A stretch of 64,000 nt of DNA from Eublepharis macularius (lineage: Eukaryota > Chordata > Lepidosauria > Squamata > Eublepharidae), in the NCBI RefSeq assembly GCF_028583425.1, contig NC_072800.1:94705001-94769000 (forward strand), in the 5' to 3' direction. This document shows positions 23,501 to 35,500 of the stretch, piece after piece. The position numbers were made by a program, and so were the translations under genes. Below the pieces are notes generated by a model. The model saw only the letters and a list, made by a program, of their open reading frames with translations, ran no database searches and had not been told where the DNA came from. The first letter of the stretch is position 1. Each line of letters starts with the position of its first letter.

Positions 23501-26500
23501 CCACGGCCCTCTGAGCGGCCCTTTGACTGCCCCTCCTGCAGCAGCCCCAGAGTGCTGCGGGGCTTGCTCCCTGGGCAGCTCACCTGGGGTGCAGTTGTGT
23601 GTGTTGCACGGCTGGTGCTGCAGTACTGGGAGGGGGCACGGCTCCCCCGAGGAGGCCAGCAGGCTGCGGCTCCTCTCGGACACGCCTCCACCACAGCTGG
23701 TGCTGCAGGGGCTCCATGCGGACCACTCGCTCAGGAGGCAGACCTCTGGAAAGGGGGGGGGAAGGTCAGGGCGGTGCTGGAATGGCCCCCTTGCCTGTCA
23801 ACACTGCGGATTTTGGAATGGGGGGGGAGACACTCGTCTCTGTAACGGCTGATGTTCAGTTTCCCCTGAAGAGAAAATACTCCAGGAGGAAATAAAGAAG
23901 GTGGTAGAACTCTTTTATAAGAAGCTTTACGGGAAAATGACTGTCCATTCAGAGCAATAAGAAGCATATTTAAAGAACACGGGACTGAAGAAATTTAAGG
24001 AAGAACAGAGAAAATTTTTTAAATGATCCAATTACTATGAACGAAATAGCATAGGCAATTAAAAGACAAAATAAGGGAAAATCTCCAGGACCAGGTGGCA
24101 TCCCAGCTGAATTCTACCAATGTTTGGAAGAGATCCTAATTGCCCCATTCAAGTGCTTGATGGAAAAAATATGGGATACAGAATCCCTACCAGAGACTTG
24201 GAAAGAAGCCACGATTTCACTAATACCAAAGGAAGGAACGGATTTGAAAGAAATTAAAAACTACAGACCAATCTCACTGTTAGATGTAGACTATAAAATC
24301 TTTGCAACCATACTCTCATGGAGAATGAAGAAAATATTGGACCAGATGATCCATCAAGACCAAGCGGGTTTTCTAACAGGAAGACAGACTAGCCACAACA
24401 TAAGAAAAATATTAAATATCTTGGAATACTATGAGGCCCACCCAGAAAATCAGCTAGCTCTAATGTTTCTTGATGCGGAGAAAGCTTTTGACAATCTTAA
24501 CTGGCAATTTATGTTTAAACCAGGGCTTTTTTTCTGGGAAAAGAGGTGGTGGAACTCAGTGGGTTGCCCTCGGAGAAAATGGTCACATGGCTGGTGGCCG
24601 CGCCCCCTGATCTCCAGACAGAGGGGAGTTTAGATGGTCCTTCATGCCGCTGTGTGGAGGGCAATCTAAACTCCCCTTGGTCTGGAGATCAGGGGGCAGG
24701 GCCACCAGCCATGTGACCATTTTCAAGAGGTGCCGGAACTCCGTTCCACCGCGTTCCAGCTGAAAAAAAGCCCTGGTTTAAACAATTAGGAGAGATGCAA
24801 TGTGGAGAAAATTTTCTTAGAATAATCCAAAAAATCTATGAAAAACAAAAAAACAGAATGTTAGTTAATGGCCAATTAACAGAACCAATAACAATCGAAA
24901 AAGGAACAAGACAAGGCTGTCCACTACCACCTCTTCTGTTCATACTAACATTGGAAACACTTATGGATAAGATACGAAATTCAGATGAAATTAGAGGAGT
25001 TAGAATCAAGAAGCAAGAATATAAGGTACAAGCGTTTGCAGATGACCTAGTCTTCATTTTAGAAGAACCTTTAACATCAATCCAGGAGCTCCTGCAAGAA
25101 ATTAAGGAATATGGTGCCTTGGCAGGCCTAAAAATAAACACTCAAAAGACAAAGCTCCTTACAAAAAACATGTAGAAACAGCAGATGGAAGAACTAACTC
25201 AAAAATCACAACTTGTATTTGAAAAGAGGATAAAATACCTAGGAATCTAGATGACTAATAGATGTAGTTCTCTGCATGATGATAACTATATGACATTAAT
25301 AAAAGCAATTTAAAAAGATCTGGAAAGATGGAAAGACCTGCAGATATCATTGCTGGGAAGAAATGCAGTGATAAAAAAGAATGTTCTACCAAGAGTTCTA
25401 TTCTTGTTCCAAAGCATACCAGTAGGGGTACCCCAAGCTTTTTTCAAGGAACTTAACCAGGCCGTACAGTCTTTCATTTGGCAGAATGAAAGACCACGAA
25501 CCAAACTGAAAGCGTTACAGGACACAAAAGAAAAAGCAGGTTTTGCCCTACCGGACTGGGGGTTATACTACAAGGCCTGTGCGTTGACTTGGCTGAGAGA
25601 ATGGATTACCCTGGAAAACGAAAGACTTTTAAACCTGGAAGGACATGACTTATTGATGGGCTGGCATGCATTTCTCTGGTATAAAAAATGGGAATACCAT
25701 AAATTCTTTAAAAATCATTGGATAAGGAAGGCATTAGTGATGGTGTGGGAAAGAATAAGACCCGTCTTTTATGAGAAAATCCCTTTGTGGGTCTCCCCAA
25801 TTGAAGCGTTTACACAACCTAACTTGAAAAAAAGAGGGGAAAGCCCCTACCTACGAGGTACTGTTGAAACCAGGTGGTCTATTAAAAAACCCAAAAGAAA
25901 GGACAGAGTTAGATGCTGAGTTGGGATGGTGGGGCCGGGCACAACTGGAATCTAGATATAAAAAAGACAAGGGAATGGGGCTTCTACGAAAAGGATGAGA
26001 ATATCGACATGATAATGTGTGGTGCCAATGTTAAAACAATAAAGAAACTATATAGTATGCTTTTAAACGCAAAATTACAGGGGGAGGAAGTTAAAGATAC
26101 CATGATGAAATGGGCAGAGAATGTGGGACGCACAATTGACTTAGAGCAATGGTCGCAAATGTGGAAGGGCAATTTAAGGATGACAAAAGCAGCCTCTTTG
26201 AAAGAAAATATTTACAAAATGTTTTATAGATGGCATCTAACTCCTATTAGGATAGCCAAAATGCCTCTAAATATGTCAAATAAATGTTGGAAATGTGAAA
26301 GTAACCCGGGCTCATATTATCATATGTGGTGGACATGTAAAAAAGCAGCAGAGCTCTGGAAGATGGTCCACAAAACGACTCAACAGATTCTTAAGATTTC
26401 ATTGCCTTTGAAACCAGAACTCTTTTTATTAAACCACATGTTGGTTCCAGTTAATAAAAAACAAAAGCATTTGATTTTGAATATAATCACAACAGCCAGG

Positions 26501-29500
26501 ATACTATATGCAAAACTTTGGAAAACGACAGCCACCCCAAGGCAAGAAAATCTGAGTGAAAGGATTCTTGAGACAGCCGAAATGGATAAATTGTCGAGTC
26601 TATTGAAAGAGATGGACAATGCAATATATAATGACATTTGGGACCCATTTTATAGCTGGATACAGAGGAAATCTGAAGAAACCTAGCATTCAGTTACGAT
26701 GAAGATTTTTATGGATATTATTTAAAATGAAGAAAAATGTGCAAATAAGCGGCTGATCTGCAGAACACTGAAGAAATATATTAGATTGTACAGTGCAATG
26801 TATTAGCGATATATAATATGAATTTCTTTTTCCCATCCCCTATATTCTGTACCCCTTATCTTTTAGTAAAATAAAAATGTGTGTGTGTGTGTGTGTGTGT
26901 GATGCCTGGGCATTGAAAGGCCTGCAAGGTTGCATGGGGCGGGGGGGGGGGGGGCGGGAATCCGGACTTCCCTACCTACAGGGCAGCCATCTGGGCTTTG
27001 CTGCGATTCTTCCCAAAACTTCTCAGCAAAGCACGTTTGGCAAAGATGGAGAAATGGAGATGAGATGCATGGATGGGGGAAGAGGGGGAGAGCCCTGAAC
27101 GCAGCAAATCACGTAAGGCCTCGGTCTCCCATCAGGAAACGGAGCTTAGAGCAAAGTGCCCACTACTTATGGGCACCTGGAGAAACCCTCTCCAGCGGGT
27201 TGTACACCATGCTGCCTGGTGTGCTCAGGGTAGGGTGGGCACTGCACACTGCAGCCAGTGAGTAGCTTTCACTGGCAGAACATCAGACGGCAGAGTCTGC
27301 ATTTCTGGGGGGCAGAATTTGGGATATCCCCATGTGGTGGAATCTTTTAATACATAGAGAGCCAGTGTGAGATAGAGCAGGACTCTAACCTGGAGAGCCA
27401 GGTTTGATTTCCCACTCCTCTGCTTGAAGCCAGCTGGGTGACCTGGGGTCAGTCACAGCTCTCTCAGAGCTCTCTCAGCCCCACCCACCTCACAGGGTGA
27501 TTGTTGTGAGGAGAATAATAACATACTTTGTAAACTGCTCTGAGTGTGGCATTAAGTTGTCCTGAAGGGCGGTATATACATTGAATGTTGTTGTTATTGT
27601 TGTTACAGCCCACAGTATGGGGAAGAAGGCAGTTTGTCTTGCCTGGGGGAGAGAACAGAAGCTGCAGATCTGGCAGTCAGTGGGTCAAGGCATTATCAGG
27701 GGAAGGATGGGGCAGGTATCATGTCAGTGGTGTTACAGCTATGGTCACAGGATGCTCTCTGTCACTCGCTCTCGGGAGCTCTCGGTACAAGGAATGATGG
27801 TCCAGAGGGTAGGGAGCCCGCTGCACTGCATTCCCTCACCCTAAAGACAGGAGGCTGGCACTCACCAGGACAGGGCTGTGGGTTGCACTGGGCCGTCTCC
27901 TCCATGGTATCAGCTGTGCAGGCCGCTCCGCCAGGGCTCCGGTGGCAGAGGCGGTGTCGCAGAGAGCTCCCTCCTCCACAACTGGCTGAACAGGGGCTCC
28001 AAGTGGACCATTCCCCGTAGGATGGGCACTCCTGCTCTGGGCACGCAAAGGTGCCGTTCACACAGGTGCTGCAGAGGGAGATACAAGCCCACCAATGGCA
28101 CACAGCCGTGGTGCTCCCAGCTCTTCACAATGCAGGACTGGAAGAAGCCTTCAGGGCTCACCCATCGCCTGTCCAAAGCGCTGGGAGCTTCTGTTGCAGT
28201 TAATGGATCACAGGTTATAAAAAGCATAAATGGTGTGTGGACATTCCAGTGGTGGCACCCTCTCATCTGCGACCCTTACCGGCCCCCTGGATCCATGGCA
28301 CAGGGCAGCCCTTAGGGGAGTTGGAGCTAGTGGCCCAAGAAGCCTCTGGGCGGCTGAGGCACAGAGACGGGCGTGCCCAAGATCCCTGGGGAAGTCCGTG
28401 GCAGAGGCCAGGTCTGAAGCGGGGCTTTCTTGGCCACTCTGCTCCACCAGCTCCCCACCAGACACGGGAGTCCAGCGCCACCTTAAACACTTGCACCATT
28501 TGACTGCCGTATGCAAAAGCTTCTGTCGGAATAACACTGTGTTAGTCTTTAAGGTGCCACAGGATCCTCTTTAGTTTGCTGCCACAGACTTGCCTTTCCA
28601 CCCCTCCGGAATCTTAATAACATGTTTTTGTTTAGCCGGTTTCTTTTAAACTGCCCTAAAAGGGACTTGAGGCACCTCCGTTCACGGCACAAGAGCTGAA
28701 TTAAGTCTAACTCTTGTGATTCTGTTACGTTCTTTCTAGCCCCTTGAATAGCACGAGAGTCCCGTGCCCACAGCTGGGATCAGCTCTTCGCCTGGCTCTT
28801 ACCAGTTGTGGCACCCGAGCAGGGCAGTCTGCCCAGGAAGGTACTCCAGGGTGCCATCGGCCACGGGGAGTCCGCAGGGGCACGTGGGGATCGGCACGCA
28901 CGCGCTGTCCAGCAGCAGCTTCTCTTCAGGGCACCGGCAGCCTGAGGGGAGAGGGGAGAGGGGGGGAGGGACGAGCTGGGCGCAAAGGAGTGCAGCTTAC
29001 CCCAGGGTTCAACAGGGGGGTTGCTGAAACGGGGAAAACGCAGATATGGTGGGAACTGGTTGCTTTCCAGCTGTCAAACTGTGGTGGCCGTTCCTGGAAC
29101 TGCACACCTCAAACGTAGGAGCCACGTGCCCATAATATGCGTCACAAGTGCCTTATGGAACTCACTGCCACCAAGTGTTATGGCAGCTCCAGCAAAAGGT
29201 AGGTCTGCAAGTGGCCTCTCTCTCTCCACCATGGCCAGAAATGCAGCCTCCGAAGACCTCTGGCTGCAGGATGTAGAAGGCGGGCACAGCAGCCAGCGGA
29301 GGTGGCTACCACTTCGGGCCACTAGCCAAGCATTCTTAGGCTTGCAGAGCACGAGGAGGAAGCCTGAATGGCTGGAGAAGGAAGGAGACGGCAGGGGAAA
29401 GGCTCTCTGGCCACGGGAAAGGGAGACAGGACTCGGCCCTTGTTTGCTGGAGGATGCTGAGCACCTCACCGCCTTCTGGTTGGAAGTGTCCAATGGGGCA

Positions 29501-32500
29501 AAGACTGAGGCTGGAAGGGGGCGCTAAGCAGGCCTCACAGCACAGAGAAGGCCTTAGTCCAGCTGGGAAGAAATCAGTGACTTGGGGTGGGGTGTGGGGG
29601 GGTACCTGGCTTGCATTCTCCTTGCAGACACTCCACGTGCTCCCAGAGGTCCGTACAGCTTCGGGGGCAGCCATTGGCACAGACTGGGTCATGCGCCTTG
29701 CCCCGATCCTCACACTCCTCTCCTAGGAGCAAAAGAAGCCAGTGAAAAGGCTGGGCGGGGGTGGTGGGGGGTGTCAGTTCAGTTTTGCTCCCAGTGCACT
29801 GCCCAGGGGGAAGGAAAGACCTGGGGCTCCTCAGATAATGTGTTTGATGAGAATACATCGTTTGCTATATTATACGGTAAAAAAGAGCAAGAATCAATTA
29901 GTATCTATAAGACTAACAAAATTTGGGGTTGGGTATGAGCTTTTGTGAGTCACAGCTCACTTCTTCAGATACTGTGACTCATGAAAGCTCATACCCTAAT
30001 TTTGTTAGTCTTATATGCTGCTGGACACTTGCTCTTTTCTACTGCTACAGGCAGACTGTTGGAAGAGGAGGATCCTGCGCTGTCCCTCTTCTCAGGTTTC
30101 AGAGGAGGACAAACCAAAGAGTTAGAAAGACAGAGAGGTCAGGGCACTCTGTTTACTGTTTACTATGCTCTGACTGTCCTTTAACATGCAGATTGCGACT
30201 CTCAGGATTCCCTCCTCCTGACTTCCTCCCTCTCCCTCTCCTCTTCCTGGCTTGGTCCCAGGCAACACCTCTCTCCTCCTCCTCCCTCCACCTTGGCAGC
30301 ATGGATGCAGGCCTCGCCTTGCAATCCATGCCCATCCTTAGACTAGATAGGTAGTTAGGATCTGTCTCTCCCCCAGTGGAGTATAATACCAAAGAATCCA
30401 CCCCCCAAGCAGCAGTTTTCTCCAAGGAAACTGATATCTGTGGTCCGGAGACTAGTTGTAATTCCACCTGGCAACTCTACCCCACCCAGTCCTAGGAATC
30501 ACCCCCAAAGGGTGGGAGCAAAGGCCAGTGGGGCAATTAAGCCCAGAACCCTAAGTGGGGAAACTGGAGGAGGAAGTGAGGTTGGGCGTTGCAGGAGATA
30601 CGGGCAGCCGGGTGCTCAACCCTCTCTGGGTCCCAAGTGGCGAGCTGGTTGAGCAACTTACCTGGGCAGGCAGCGGTGTTACAGCTCTCGGACTGAGAGC
30701 GTGAGCCCTGGCAGCGCTCCCCTCCTGCTGGGTGGCGGACAGACCGCCATCGCACACGGAAGCCCCCACTGCAGGGCTCACGGCACGGACTCCAGGGACT
30801 CCAGTCGCTCCACAGGCAGAAATCTGGCAGAGAACACATCCCAGGAGAGAGGAACTTCAGCCGGGCAGCCAGCCAGCGGGGGCTCGTGGGGCTGATGTAG
30901 CCCACTGCCAGGGACCTTTGGCCCATTTTATAGATTATCCTGCCCAATACAATCTTGTAGGTCCCACTGGGGCCCCCTCCTGGGGGGGGGGTTGCTTCAC
31001 TGCAGGCGAAGCTCCTCAGGTGCAAGGGACCAAGATGGGATTAGGAAGAGAGGGAGGGGTCAAGTCAGGAGCCAAGATGGAGCCGGGAGCCGGCCGTGAC
31101 CTAGAGTGGAGAATTCCTGCCCTGTGGCAACTCAGAGCCACCCTCACCCGGCCCAGTCCTCCGGGGAACACCCAAGGCACCTTGGCAAGCGTGAGGGTCT
31201 GGGCACAGGCGCTCCTGTTCAACTTCCGCCAGGCACAGGGTTGCCTGCCCCGCCCAGGGTTTGCCCGTCTGGGGGTCCAGGCACACTCGGTAGCGATGCT
31301 GCACAGACACCAGGGCTGAGTGGGGAGGGTCCTCTCCGGGCCGGTGGGGGTGCTGAGCCAGGAGGACAGAGGTGGTGCTGGGGCTGAGGGCCGCCCAGGG
31401 CAGGCAAGAGGAGCAGGATGTCCACTCCGACCAGGAGCTGAGCGGAAGAAGCCCTGGAGGGAACAGGAGGTGTGTGAAAGCAGCCCTCCGATCAGGTACA
31501 AAGCAGGTGTGGGTGGCTTCTGTAGGGAGCTCTCCTTGCTGCTGTGAATGCACCAGCATCTGCAAGAACAAGGGGCACCCGCACGGAAGATCTCCCGCCG
31601 TTTCCTGGCCTTTGCCCTCAGTAGGCTCTCTTTTCCATGCTTTTCCAGTCTATTTTGAAACTAGTGATACTTATATTTCTATAGCATCATAAGGTTATAA
31701 CAATATATTGCAGCAATGTACTGATTCCTATCTTTCATTTTTTTAAAAAAATCAAGTTTCTAGCCCTTTTGGTGGTGGAATTATAAGAAGAAATGTGTGC
31801 CCAGTACCTTTCCTCTTATAACTCTGCAACCAAAAGGGTTAGGCACAATTTTTTTAAAAAAATGAAAGCTGGGAACTAGTCGTTTGTTGCAATAGATGAT
31901 TCTAATAATATAACACTTTCAGCGGAAGAGGCAAAATGGCCACCACACAGACAGCGGTGATGGTGGGGAGGGCCATCAGGTGGCAGCTGACCCCTGCTGA
32001 GGTTTTCAAGGCAGGAGACTCACAGAGGTGGCTTGCCCTTGCCTGCCTCTGCAGCCCTGGTCTTCCTTGGAGGCCTCCCATTACTAACCAAGGCTTACCC
32101 TGCTTGGCTTCTGAGATCTGACAACACTGGGCTTGCCTGGGCCATCCAGGTGAGGGCGAGCAGCACAAAGACTAAAGGAAGGAGGTGGCTCACGTATGCT
32201 CAGGACCTGAAAAGAATGCGCACCTTCCCATCCGCACGGTGTCCCAAAGCTCTTTGACTGTGAACTTTCCAAAAGCTCGTATCCAACCATGTTTGGGAAG
32301 GATCACAGCAAAGCAAGGGCAGGACAAACAGAGGAGAGCACCCGACGGATGCTCCTGAGAACATCGCGGCAGTCAGGGAGCAGGGGCCAAGCAAAACCTC
32401 CATGTGGAAACAATGCCGGTGGCAACAGGAGCTTGGAGTGCTAGAAGCTGGCAACAGCAGTTCTTCTCCTGGGGTTTAGCCACGTTCATATTTGGGGGAG

Positions 32501-35500
32501 GGGTTAGGGGGGTTAAAAAAGCTCTCATGTTCTCTGGTTGTAGCCCAGTCCAGTCCAGACTATTCATGCATGCAGAGCTGATTCAAATCCAGGATTCAGT
32601 TTGTGGCATGTCGCAAGAAATTCTTGCTTGCATTTGTGCTGCATCCCGTACATTGTGTACACCAATGCGACCAACATGTGCAAACTTCTTCATGCACCAA
32701 GGCTCTGACACACCCAGAGAGGTTTATTAAGGATGCCCTCTCATTCTGTACCCACTGCAATCACTGCTGATATCAAAACCACTACACTGTGTGTCCACAT
32801 TATCAGATGTGACATTCAGCTAGGAGTGAGCAGAAGACACTCCCAAACACCAAACAACAGAAGTGTGCTTCTGTGTGAGGCAGGGATAGAAGATACTACA
32901 TCCGGACCTCCCTGCTGCTTGCAGCTCTGGGTATAAATCTGCCCATTGAATGTAACACTTCATGCATCTGAGGAAGGTGGCTCTCACTCACAAAAGCTCC
33001 TGCCAAGATGAATTTGTTAATCTTTGTTATTTTGTCTGCAGCAAACCAACACAGCTGCCCCTCTGGAATCTGCAAAGAGGAAAGTTACGCAGGGGAATTT
33101 CAGTTTGAAATTCAAGTGCTGTGATATTTTGAAATTGAAGCACACACAATTTCTTCTCCAGATTTCAAATGTATTTCAGAACTATTATGAAGGTACACAC
33201 AGGGCCGGTGCCAGGGTTTCTGGCGCCTGAGGCAAGATACCTACTTGCGCCCCCCCCCCCCCCCCCACTAACCAATTATAAAAAACAGAAGAAATGTAGG
33301 AAAAATGAAAATTGCAAAACTTAAAACTTTTTACATTTTTAATTTAATTTTTCTTAATTTAAATTTAAATTTTTAAATAAGTGTGAGAATAAATAACAAT
33401 AAATCTTTTGTTTTTCTTTCTTAAACAGGAAACAGATAACAAATCACAAATAACTTTGAATAAACCTGTGAACTGTGATGTCAAAATTATGTCTCTTGCA
33501 TGTTTTCATTTCAGGCACGTCAAAATCTCACTTTGCGTGCCTTTTCTCTTGCAAGGTTTTCACAGGGCATGCAAGGTTCTCTCTTCCTCATTTTACATTT
33601 TTATCCTCCCAACAACAACCCTGTGAGGAAGGTGAGGCCAAGTGAGAAAGGTTGAATATGAACTGACAGTAGTCTGTCCAAGCACTTTGATCTCCTGGAC
33701 AGTGGCAGGAGTTTGCAGAAGCATAAATGGCACAAGGAACAGAATGGTTTGGCAGAGACAGCACTAATTTATACTCTGCTACTGCCTACTGGCTGTTGGC
33801 AACCAAAGCTTTAGGAAAGTCCAGGTTTTAAAAGGTCTGCCTGTCTCTCCTTTGAGCAAACTGGGGGAGCAGCATCTTGTCACCTACCATGTCTTAAACA
33901 CCATAAATAAAGAAGGTTGTCCAAACACAACACAGACATGGAAACCCTGTATTAAACATGCTCACCCCTTCCAATTGCATGCCTTTTTTTTCCTGGCAGG
34001 ATGAAAATGGGGATGTCAGGAGATTAGGAGGAGGAGGAGGTCAGCAACCTGTGTGTGCGTTCTCATAAAACTATTTTTGGAAATTTACTTTGCCTGGATT
34101 CTTCTTTTGCTGTGAATCACCAAGAGAGCTTCTATCCAGGTTGACATTAAGGTGTCATTCTAAGGTGAAATTTTGTTTTTTAGCACATTCATCCTTTTGT
34201 ACAGCAGGAATGCAAGGGAAAATATGAAGGATGGAAATCCCATACATCTTGCATTGTTCCACCTGTACACTGAATGTGAATGGGAGTGTCCAGAAATGCT
34301 TTACAAGCTGTTCATTACATCAGGAGCAGAATCATCCTGCTAGTTCAACCCTGGGCTGCAACACAGACAGATAATAAACTTTCCAAATATGCTCACGCTG
34401 TGCTGTGCCTGATCCCCTGCCAGGCCCCACAATGCAGGCAGGTCCCGTCTCTTGCAGAAACTGCAGACTTTCCCTGCCCAACCTCTGCCCTTCGTGCTGC
34501 TAATCAGCCCAAGAGGCCAGCACGCGCTTCTGCTTGGAGGGGGGGCAGGGCTGCTGCGGCTGTGCCCCAGAGCTTCTGCCAGCCTGCGCGGCGCGCGCAC
34601 CGGGACGCTCACAATGAGAGCGGGGCGGGGCGGAGCAGGGCTCCGGTGCGTACACAAACACCACATGGAGAGCCAGGGAGGGGATTGGCTGCCAGCCGGG
34701 GAGAACTGAGAGGCACAAGCAAACGGCATGAAGCGTCGCTGGCTGCTGCTCTAGTGCTGGGTCAGGCTGAGGTGTTGTTGGAGGCGGGGCTGGGGCCAGG
34801 CAACGGCGCCTCCTTCGGAAAGAAGCGCTCGCGGCCATCGCCTACCCCGCCTCTATTATAACGCCGGCAGTGGGTACACAACACATTAGTTGTAGATTTT
34901 CCAGGCTGTATGGCCGTGGTCTTGGCACTGTAATTCCTGACGTTTCGCCAGCAGCCGTGACTGGCATCTTCAGAGGTGTAGCACTGAAAGACAGAGATCT
35001 CTCAGTGTCAATGTGTGGAGAAGATGTTAGCAGGTAATTTATATCTACTCAGGAAAGTGGGTTTGGGCTGAGTCATCCTGTAAGAGTTTCCCAGGGTGTG
35101 GAATGCTAATGGGTGGATGTAAGATGTAGAGCATAGCCTAACTCAAACAGGACACAGTATCTTATTCCAGGACACTAAAATACTGGACAACACATCCAAC
35201 TACTTTGTCAGATTGCACAGGGAAGCCACTGAAATCCATAAGCATAAGCACAATTTCAACAGGAAAGAAGAGAGTTTAAGACTGAACAGGGCATGGTTTC
35301 CAGTCCTGAAAAACACCAGACTAACAAAATACTCTACACCCTACAATAGCCCTGCTGAGAAGATTAGCATATCAACCACCAATCCATATGCAAAAGAACC
35401 TCCTCAGGATACAGTGAAGCCTCCCCCCATTAGCATTCCACACCCTGGGAAACTCTTACAGGATGACTCGGCCCAAACCCACCTTCCTGAGCAGATATAA

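Noticed and set aside
26876-26902. CRISPR-like or telomeric repeat
   Set aside because: It is a plain TG dinucleotide run. No spaced repeats or telomere units occur in the window, and the DNA is vertebrate.
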